Source: Flavobacteriaceae bacterium
GTDB taxonomy: Bacteria; Bacteroidota; Bacteroidia; Flavobacteriales; Flavobacteriaceae
Reading direction: 5' to 3'
Length of the DNA: 6,685 nucleotides
NCBI GenBank assembly: GCA_013042255.1
Contig: JABDQK010000160.1
Coordinates: 1 to 6,685, forward strand
Positions 1-5,076 of this stretch are shown in pieces. Every line of letters begins with the position of its first letter. Position 1 is the first letter of the stretch. Under the pieces are notes generated by a model that worked only from the letters and a program-made list of their open reading frames with translations, made no database searches and was not told where the DNA came from. The position numbers were made by a program, and so were the translations under genes.

Positions 1-1601
1 GCACATCGGAATCCGATATAATCAGTTGCCATATACTGCGGCAGGAATCTACGCTGAGCCGGATCTAACCAGTATGCCCGATCTCGCCAGGATCCTCCCT
101 TGTAAACACGAACTTCATCGTTGATAAGAGTAGTCCTCTCATTACTGGTATCATAACCTCTGATGATGTTTCCTGCAGAATCCCTTTCCACTTTATGCTT
201 TGGGGAATCGTACATTTTGCGTTGATTTTCCTCGTCTTCTTCATCACTAAACCGGTCAAAGAATCTGGTAGATCCCGGATCACCATCCCTGTACCCTCTA
301 TTATCACTTTTTGAAAAGTTGGTTCTGAGATAGGTTTCTTCCTCATCAACCGGCACCATCAGGATCTCCCCTGGCAGGTTTACCGCTACTACTTTACCAT
401 TAGGCAGGGTGTCATACACTATGCTGTCCCTCAGGATTTCTACTTTTCCGTCTTCGCCAATAGCGGTTTTGGAATAAATATTTCCTCGGTAATAGTTAAA
501 GTCACTTATTTCATCATCCACAATAGGTCGGTATACATCGGCAACCCATTCGGCTACATTACCTGCCATATCGTATAATCCAAGATCGTTGGGTTTATAA
601 GACTTCACTTCGGCAGTAATATCTGCACCATCATCAGACCAACCGGCAATTCCGCCGTAATCTCCTTTTCCCTGTTTGAAGTTAGCAAGTTGATCACCCC
701 TTCCGACTCTTTGTCCGTTTCGGGTATATTCACCTTCCCATGGGTATTTTTTCCTTCCTCTGTAGTTATTGTACTCCCTGCTTCCCTGTAGGGCAGCAGC
801 TGCGTATTCCCATTCTGTTTCGGTGGGAAGACGATATTCCGGGCTTATAATTCCGCTACTTCGCTTCGCAAAAGTAGAGACAGAGTCTTTTTTCTTATTT
901 CCCTGAAGGGAATCGATCTGGCCATTATAAACAGATTCAGGCCTGTTAAGATAGGCTTCGGTACTAAATGTTCCTGCAACCTCACCGGTTACGGCCTGGT
1001 ATTTTGCATCTTTTGCAAGAAATCCTTCCCGCTCCAGAACAGCTTCATTGACACGATCTGTTCTCCATTCGGCAAACTGAGTAGCCTGTATCCAGTTTAC
1101 ACCTACTACAGGGTATTCTGCATAAGCTGGGTGACGCAGGTAGTTATTGGTCATAGTCTCATTGAAACCCAAACGGTTACGCCATACCAGGGTGTCCGGA
1201 AGGGCACCTTTATAGATATTAGCATATTTTGGGTTTTCAGGAGGATATACACTTTTCAGATAGTCGAGATACTCCAAATACATAACATTGGTTACCTCGG
1301 TTTCATCCATATAAAATGACTGAACGTGTTGTTGTGTAGGCGTGTTATTCCAGTCGTGCATCACATCATCCTGAACTTTACCTTTGGTGAAGGTTCCCCC
1401 TTCAATAAAGACAAGTCCGGGTGCTGTTTCCTGCTCTTTAAAATCTGAGTTGTATTGAAAACCTCCTTCTTTGGCATTGATCTTCCAGCCTGTGGCCCTG
1501 GATACATTTTTAGAACTAGAAGATTTTTTACAGCTGGTCACTGTAAATCCTGCTACTAGTACGGTGCAAGAGAGTACAACTTTGATAAATTGTTTTTTCA
1601 T
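1..1601 (-). CDS. gldJ: GldJ, gliding motility / type IX secretion lipoprotein (C-terminus cut off)
   Basis: Partial: 533 codons read from the ATG at 1601-1599 down to the window edge. Residues 1-24 form a lipoprotein signal (MKK start, hydrophobic core, lipobox VTSC with the lipidated Cys at 24). The residues after Cys24 (KKSSSS) lack the acidic surface-export signal, which fits a periplasm-facing outer-membrane lipoprotein. The rest is a formylglycine-generating-enzyme-like (FGE/SUMF1) fold: MDETEVTN near 98-105, YRLPTETEWEYAA 256-268, DLGLYDMAGNVAEWV 339-353, KGGSW 501-505, GFRC 530-533. The cysteines used by true FGE after KGGS are absent, so it is probably structural. In Flavobacterium johnsoniae GldJ is needed for gliding and stabilises GldK in the type IX machinery. 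GldK is the main alternative; the long insertion (about 354-500) and the porV neighbour favour GldJ. The start is fixed by the signal peptide and by an in-frame TAA at 1619-1617. F. johnsoniae GldJ is about 560 residues, so roughly 30 should be missing. Confidence 0.9.
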   Translation of the reverse strand, partial: MKKQFIKVVLSCTVLVAGFTVTSCKKSSSSKNVSRATGWKINAKEGGFQYNSDFKEQETAPGLVFIEGGTFTKGKVQDDVMHDWNNTPTQQHVQSFYMDETEVTNVMYLEYLDYLKSVYPPENPKYANIYKGALPDTLVWRNRLGFNETMTNNYLRHPAYAEYPVVGVNWIQATQFAEWRTDRVNEAVLEREGFLAKDAKYQAVTGEVAGTFSTEAYLNRPESVYNGQIDSLQGNKKKDSVSTFAKRSSGIISPEYRLPTETEWEYAAAALQGSREYNNYRGRKKYPWEGEYTRNGQRVGRGDQLANFKQGKGDYGGIAGWSDDGADITAEVKSYKPNDLGLYDMAGNVAEWVADVYRPIVDDEISDFNYYRGNIYSKTAIGEDGKVEILRDSIVYDTLPNGKVVAVNLPGEILMVPVDEEETYLRTNFSKSDNRGYRDGDPGSTRFFDRFSDEEDEENQRKMYDSPKHKVERDSAGNIIRGYDTSNERTTLINDEVRVYKGGSWRDRAYWLDPAQRRFLPQYMATDYIGFRC

Positions 1602-1616
1602 CTGTTGATCTTTGAT

Positions 1617-1739
1617 TTAATAGTTTTTCAGATTCGGATCGAATGAACTTTGTGCCGATGAATGCGTTCTTACGTCAGAATCTGTTCCTTTCAGGACTTC
1701 CTTTGCTTTAGTCTGTTCAACCTCTTGAAAAGACTCGGT
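1617..1739 (-). other. Startless protein-like frame just upstream of gldJ (possible gene remnant)
   Basis: A stop-bounded stretch of 40 codons lies between a TAA directly before 1739 and the TAA at 1619-1617. It reads TESFQEVEQTKAKEVLKG and ends in SSFDPNLKNY. It is rich in E, K, D and S, like a soluble protein tail, and is in the same frame as gldJ, 15 bases ahead of its ATG. It contains no ATG, GTG or TTG in a plausible start position. A run this long without a stop is not rare by chance. I do not recognise the sequence, and it could equally be untranslated leader. Confidence 0.15.
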
Positions 1740-1912
1740 TTAATGATTAAATTTTACTTTCGGCTACTTAAACGATGTTTTACTTATAATATTTTATTGC
1801 TCTGTAATTTCTTAAGGCCTGTTCACCGTATAATCTGGCCAACATTACAAATTCATAACGGAACAAATATCATTATAGTATGGAGGGCCGTTTTTCTTTC
1901 TTGTTTGAGGTT

Positions 1913-1992
1913 AAAAAAAAATAAGGTTCTACAGGCTAAGGCTATATCTTGCGGAAGCACATCGACGAACAACCTTTTGTTTTCGATGGGAT
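1913..1992 (-). ncRNA. Candidate small RNA or attenuated leader upstream of gldJ
   Basis: Reading the minus strand from about 1992, a promoter-like box at 2005-1998 is followed by about 80 bases that end in AACCTT (1928-1923), one A, and nine T residues (1921-1913). AACCTT can pair with AAGGTT at 1976-1971 and so close a long hairpin with a small inner stem (TGC-TTCC-GCA). A closing helix followed by a U-run is what an intrinsic terminator looks like, so the stretch could be a stand-alone small RNA or a terminated gldJ leader. The closing stem has only six pairs across a wide loop, which weakens the case. It matches no RNA family I know: not tmRNA, RNase P, SRP or 6S. Confidence 0.25.
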
Positions 1993-1997
1993 AAGCG

Positions 1998-2005
1998 CAA
2001 ATTTA
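1998..2005 (-). promoter_or_regulatory. Promoter-like -7 box (minus strand)
   Basis: Read on the minus strand this is TAAATTTG, a full match to the Bacteroidota primary sigma -7 consensus TAnnTTTG. A TTTG at 2033-2030 lies 24 bases upstream, about one base beyond the usual 17-23 spacing to the -33 element. It would start a transcript near 1992 heading toward gldJ, giving a leader of about 390 bases if transcription reads through the T-run at 1921-1913. I saw no better gldJ promoter closer to its start. Confidence 0.4.
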
Positions 2006-2035
2006 GCAGGGTTTTGTACAAGATATTCTCAAATT

Positions 2036-2138
2036 GGCCGTTTACCAGATGTATAATTAACAAAATTCTGTAGTGAACCTTAGGGCAAAGTAAAATACGG
2101 AAGGATAATTGTCCTGTTATCCCATGGCCGTTTTACCA
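2036..2138. repeat. Short direct repeat in front of porV
   Basis: GGCCGTTTACCA at 2036-2047 recurs as GGCCGTTTTACCA at 2126-2138, differing by one inserted T. The copies are 90 bases apart. A third, partial match (GGCCGTTTTT) starts at 1887. They might be protein-binding sites in the gldJ-porV control region, but could be chance in AT-rich DNA. Confidence 0.3.
2103..2122. promoter_or_regulatory. Dyad GGATAA-N8-TTATCC upstream of porV
   Basis: A perfect 6-base inverted repeat with an 8-base centre lies 66 bases before the porV start. It could be a DNA operator or, if transcribed, a short hairpin in the porV leader; no T-run follows, so it is not a terminator. The right arm overlaps a second inverted match (TTATCCCAT at 2117-2125 against ATGGGATAA at 1986-1994). 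No regulator can be assigned. Confidence 0.25.
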
Positions 2139-2188
2139 ATTCAATGCAGGTTCAGGAAAATATATTAGTTCATTTAAGTGTGAAAAAT

Positions 2189-3334
2189 ATGAGAAAATTA
2201 ACGGGATTGATTCTTTTATTATGTGCTGGTAACCTTCTGGCACAACAAGAAAGGGTAATCACAACGGCTGTACCTTTTTTAACCATTGCCGCTGATGCAC
2301 GCGCTGCGGGGATGGGAGATATGGGTGTTGCTACATCTACAGATGCCTTTTCCCAGCAATGGAACCCTGCAAAATTTGCCTTTGCTGAACAAAAAATGGG
2401 AATAGGCGTGAGTTATACACCCTATCTGGAAAGTATTATTACAGATATTTCTTTGTTGAATGGTAGTTTCTACAACAAAATTAATGATAGAAGTGCTTTT
2501 GCATTTAGTCTTCGCTATTTTACCCTTGGTGAAATTGAATTAAGACAATTTGCCAATGATCCGGGGACACTGGCAAAACCCAACGAACTTGCCCTCGATG
2601 GTTCGTATTCTCTGAAATTGAGCGAACAATTTTCGATGGCTGTTGCAGGTCGGTTTATAAGATCCAACCTGAGATTGCCCGAAATCAGTAATGTAGATTC
2701 TCAGGCCGCCAGCTCCTTTGCAGTAGACGTAGCCGGTTACTTCAGATCTAACGAAATTGCATTTTCCAGTTTTAACGGAAGATGGAGAGCTGGATTTAAT
2801 ATCTCCAATCTCGGTGGAAAAATACAATACGATGAGGGAGGTCAGGAAAACTTTTTACCTACCAACCTAAGATTTGGTGGCGGGTTCGATTTTATCCTGG
2901 ACGAGGACAATGTTCTCGCTATTACTACGGAGTTTAATAAATTGCTTGTGCCTACTCCCCGTGATTTTGACGGAGATGGGGATGTTGATTCTGAAGACAA
3001 TGATGAATATCAGCAGATAGGTTTTCTTAAAGGGGTTTTTGAATCCTTTGGTGATGCCCCCGATGGAATGAGTGAAGAATTTCAGGAAATAACCTGGGCG
3101 CTGGGTGCAGAATATTCCTTTCAGCAGTCCTTTATGGTGCGTACGGGATATTTTAACGAAAGCGAGAATAAAGGGTCTCGAAAATTCTTTTCCCTGGGTG
3201 CGGGATTTAAATTCAAGGCAGCACAAATAGATCTGTCATATCTGTTCTCTTCTTCTCAGGTGAGAAATCCGCTTGAAAATACGCTGCGCTTTTCTCTGAC
3301 CTTTAACCTGGGTGAAGAATTCATCAACAATTAA
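2189..3334 (+). CDS. porV: PorV (LptO/PG27), type IX secretion outer-membrane barrel
   Basis: 381 residues. In the families studied, PorV is an outer-membrane FadL-like barrel of the type IX secretion system: it collects cargo with type A C-terminal domains from the SprA translocon and passes it to the PorU sortase in the attachment complex. Residues 1-19 are a signal peptide (MRKLTGLILLLCAGNLLAQ) ending before QERVITTAVPFLTIAADARAAG, the conserved PorV N-terminus with the GMGDMGVATSTD motif following. The rest alternates like beta strands and ends in the strand-like LRFSLTFNLG. The start at 2189 is chosen because it places the signal peptide at the N-terminus; the in-frame ATG at 2144 would add 15 residues in front of it. 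Residues 259-270 form an EF-hand-like acidic loop. There is no purine-rich Shine-Dalgarno. It is monocistronic here, closed by a terminator 18 bases downstream; porU, usual partner upstream in F. johnsoniae, is absent. Confidence 0.93.
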   Translation: MRKLTGLILLLCAGNLLAQQERVITTAVPFLTIAADARAAGMGDMGVATSTDAFSQQWNPAKFAFAEQKMGIGVSYTPYLESIITDISLLNGSFYNKINDRSAFAFSLRYFTLGEIELRQFANDPGTLAKPNELALDGSYSLKLSEQFSMAVAGRFIRSNLRLPEISNVDSQAASSFAVDVAGYFRSNEIAFSSFNGRWRAGFNISNLGGKIQYDEGGQENFLPTNLRFGGGFDFILDEDNVLAITTEFNKLLVPTPRDFDGDGDVDSEDNDEYQQIGFLKGVFESFGDAPDGMSEEFQEITWALGAEYSFQQSFMVRTGYFNESENKGSRKFFSLGAGFKFKAAQIDLSYLFSSSQVRNPLENTLRFSLTFNLGEEFINN

Positions 3335-3352
3335 ATGATATCACTAGAAGAT

Positions 3353-3379
3353 AAAACCTGCCTCTGAGCAGGTTTTTTT
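3353..3379 (+). terminator. Intrinsic terminator after porV
   Basis: The stem AAAACCTGC (3353-3361) pairs perfectly with GCAGGTTTT (3368-3376) around a 6-base loop CTCTGA, and the 3' arm runs into seven T residues (3373-3379). It begins 18 bases after the porV stop and ends 33 bases before cdd, so it separates the two transcripts. Confidence 0.88.
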
Positions 3380-3401
3380 ATTTTCGGGTTTAGAGTAATC
3401 G

Positions 3402-3409
3402 TATATTTA
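3402..3409 (+). promoter_or_regulatory. Promoter-like -7 box immediately before cdd
   Basis: TATATTTA matches TAnnTTTG at seven of eight positions and ends three bases before the cdd ATG. Transcription starting about seven bases downstream would begin at or just inside the start codon, so the mRNA would be nearly leaderless. No clear TTG lies 17-23 bases upstream, and the terminator occupies that region. Confidence 0.3.
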
Positions 3410-3412
3410 GGT

Positions 3413-3898
3413 ATGAAAAAACAAACCCATTCCTTTGATCTTACTATTTATCATTCCATCGCTGAACTATCCGCTGAAGATGCAGCTTTGATAGAACAGG
3501 CACAAAGGGCAAGGGAGGATGCGTATGCACCTTACTCAGCTTTTAAAGTGGGGGCCGCAGTTTTACTCCAAAACGGACAGGTGGTTATCGGGAATAATCA
3601 GGAAAATGCCTCATTTCCCTCTGGCTTATGTGCCGAGCGCGTGGCTGTTTTTCAGGCGGGTGCGCGATATCCCGATGTTCCCATTCTGAAAGTAGCCATC
3701 GTCGCCGGATCGGTAAAAAAATCGTCCAGCAAGCCGGCTGCTCCGTGTGGCAACTGCAGGCAGTCTATTTTTGAATACGAAAAAAGATATGAACAGCCTA
3801 TAGAATTGCTTTTGATGGGCACGAATGGAGAAGTGTATAAATGTTCTTCAATTAAAGATATCTTACCCCTGGCATTTGGTAGTGATTTCCTTGATTAA
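3413..3898 (+). CDS. cdd: Cytidine deaminase (small, homotetrameric type)
   Basis: 161 residues. It hydrolyses cytidine and deoxycytidine to uridine and deoxyuridine in cytoplasmic pyrimidine salvage. The motifs are those of the zinc deaminase family: YAPYSAFKVGAAV at 39-51, substrate-binding NNQENASFPSGLCAE at 61-75, and PCGNC at 111-115. Zinc ligands are Cys73, Cys112 and Cys115, and Glu75 is the proton shuttle. A Cys rather than a His in the CAE motif together with the short length indicates the tetrameric form, as in Bacillus subtilis and human, not the longer dimeric E. coli type. An N-terminal extension of about 20 residues precedes the catalytic core, common in this phylum. It sits alone between the porV terminator and the pdhA promoter; the neighbours do not hint at a special role. 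No other function is likely. Confidence 0.95.
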   Translation: MKKQTHSFDLTIYHSIAELSAEDAALIEQAQRAREDAYAPYSAFKVGAAVLLQNGQVVIGNNQENASFPSGLCAERVAVFQAGARYPDVPILKVAIVAGSVKKSSSKPAAPCGNCRQSIFEYEKRYEQPIELLLMGTNGEVYKCSSIKDILPLAFGSDFLD

Positions 3899-3995
3899 TC
3901 AAAAGAAAAATAAGAAGGAAAATCAGTGATTTGATTGACGAATAAAGGCCCGGTAAGCTTTTTTCTCAATTCTTTTTCACTATGAATATAATGTG

Positions 3996-4003
3996 TATTT
4001 TTG
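3996..4003 (+). promoter_or_regulatory. Putative pdhA-pdhC promoter, -7 box
   Basis: TATTTTTG is a complete match to the Bacteroidota -7 consensus TAnnTTTG, 70 bases ahead of the pdhA ATG. The expected upstream TTG is not evident; only a T-rich stretch (3972-3977) lies at about the right distance. It would give a leader of roughly 60 bases and would serve both pdh genes. The rest of the cdd-pdhA gap shows no strong terminator, only a weak AAAG/CTTT pairing before the T-run at 3959-3964. Confidence 0.5.
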
Positions 4004-4073
4004 TTTTTCTGTGAATATCTTGAAGAGAGAAGACCAGCCGAAGGCACTGTCAACCGAATAAACTACAATTTAA

Positions 4074-5072
4074 ATGAAAAAAATTACCAAAGAGGTCTAT
4101 CTAAAGTGGTATGAGGATATGTTGTTTTGGCGCAAGTTTGAAGATAAACTCGCCGCAGTCTATATCCAACAAAAAGTACGTGGGTTTCTTCACCTTTACA
4201 ATGGACAGGAAGCGGTATTAGCAGGTGCATTGCATGCAATGGATCTTACCAAAGACAGGATGATTACAGCCTACAGAAACCACGTCCAGCCTATCGGCAT
4301 GGGAGTGGATCCAAAGAAGGTGATGGCAGAGTTATACGGAAAGGTCACAGGGACATCCAAAGGAATGGGTGGATCGATGCATATATTTTCCAAGGAACAT
4401 CGATTCTACGGTGGACACGGAATTGTAGGAGGACAAATCCCTCTGGGCGCCGGATTGGCCTTTGCAGATAAGTACTTTAAAAGAGATGCGGTTACGCTTT
4501 GTTATATGGGAGATGGAGCCGTAAGGCAAGGGTCGCTGCACGAATCTTTTAACCTGGCCATGTTATGGAACTTACCCGTAGTGTTTATCTGTGAGAATAA
4601 TGGATATGCCATGGGGACCTCAGTTGCGCGTACTTCCCATTCTACAGAAATTTGGAAACTGGGCCTTGGTTATGAAATGCCCTGCGGACCTGTAGACGGA
4701 ATGGACCCCGTTACTGTTGCAGAGGAAATGAGTAAGGCCATAGAACGGGCAAGAAGCGGGGGAGGACCTACTTTTCTCGAAATGAAGACCTACAGGTACA
4801 GAGGTCATTCGATGTCTGATGCTCAGCATTACAGGACGAAAGAGGAAGTTGAGGAGTACAAGAAAATCGACCCGATTACTCAGGTTCTCGAAGTTATCAA
4901 GGAAAAGAAATACGCAACCGAAGACGAAATAAAAGAGATAGAGAGCAGAGTGAAAAACATGGTGAAGGAGTGTGAAAAATTCGCAGAAGAATCGGATTAT
5001 CCTCCGACGAATCAACTTTACGACATGGTTTACGAGCAGGAAGACTATCCGTTTATTGAACACAAATCATAA
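4074..5072 (+). CDS. pdhA: Pyruvate dehydrogenase E1 component, alpha subunit
   Basis: 332 residues, a full-length E1-alpha of the heterotetrameric (alpha2beta2) type. With E1-beta it decarboxylates pyruvate on thiamine diphosphate and transfers the acetyl group to the lipoyl arm of E2. The thiamine-diphosphate/magnesium motif runs from GDG at 146-148 to NN at 175-176. The conserved RNH of the cofactor pocket is at 68-70, GGHGIVGGQIPLGAG at 113-127, and the loop TYRYRGHSMSDA at 239-250 matches the region that carries the regulatory serines in mitochondrial E1-alpha; bacterial enzymes normally lack that kinase control. The charged helical C-terminus (265-310) is typical. The start is the first ATG after the promoter-like box and gives the usual N-terminus KEVYLKWYEDMLFWRKFEDK. 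pdhC follows after four bases, so the two are co-transcribed. A branched-chain 2-oxoacid E1-alpha is the alternative, but the motif set and the pdhC partner favour pyruvate. Confidence 0.93.
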   Translation: MKKITKEVYLKWYEDMLFWRKFEDKLAAVYIQQKVRGFLHLYNGQEAVLAGALHAMDLTKDRMITAYRNHVQPIGMGVDPKKVMAELYGKVTGTSKGMGGSMHIFSKEHRFYGGHGIVGGQIPLGAGLAFADKYFKRDAVTLCYMGDGAVRQGSLHESFNLAMLWNLPVVFICENNGYAMGTSVARTSHSTEIWKLGLGYEMPCGPVDGMDPVTVAEEMSKAIERARSGGGPTFLEMKTYRYRGHSMSDAQHYRTKEEVEEYKKIDPITQVLEVIKEKKYATEDEIKEIESRVKNMVKECEKFAEESDYPPTNQLYDMVYEQEDYPFIEHKS

Positions 5073-5076
5073 TTAA

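Larger units (their letters stand above)
1602..2188. other. Divergent gldJ-porV spacer, no convincing protein gene
   Basis: These 587 bases separate divergent gldJ and porV. The region is AT-rich and I find no ORF with a credible start and family signature. A plus-strand frame at 1662-1994 gives a low-complexity, Phe/Leu/Ile-rich product that looks non-coding. What it does hold is a TAnnTTTG box with a hairpin and T-run on the minus strand, a dyad at 2103-2122, a near-perfect direct repeat (2036-2047 and 2126-2138), and startless protein-like minus-strand frames at 1617-1739 and 1780-1845. In F. johnsoniae the sortase gene porU lies between gldJ and porV; nothing here is long enough to be it. 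Confidence 0.7.

Noticed and set aside
1617..1992. tmRNA, RNase P RNA, SRP RNA or 6S RNA in the spacer
   Set aside because: None of their conserved cores is present; AAAGGAAGTCCTG on the minus strand only loosely resembles the RNase P motif.
1662..1994. Plus-strand ORF of 110 codons in the gldJ-porV spacer
   Set aside because: The product is a Phe/Leu/Ile/Cys-rich run with a lysine tract from an A-run, matches no family I recognise, and overlaps the RNA-like element on the other strand.
2144..2188. Upstream in-frame ATG as the porV start
   Set aside because: It would put 15 residues in front of a clean signal peptide that begins at the ATG at 2189.
2867..3226. Minus-strand ORF opposite porV
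   Set aside because: It lies fully antisense to a well-supported gene, and its Phe/Ile/Lys-rich translation is what the complement of the porV codons gives.
3950..3966. Terminator after cdd at AAAG...CTTTTTT
   Set aside because: Only four base pairs close before a mismatch, too weak to call despite the T-run.
4620..5063. Minus-strand ORF of 147 codons opposite pdhA
   Set aside because: It lies antisense to conserved pdhA coding sequence; its Phe/Leu-rich product mirrors the Glu/Lys-rich C-terminus of PdhA.
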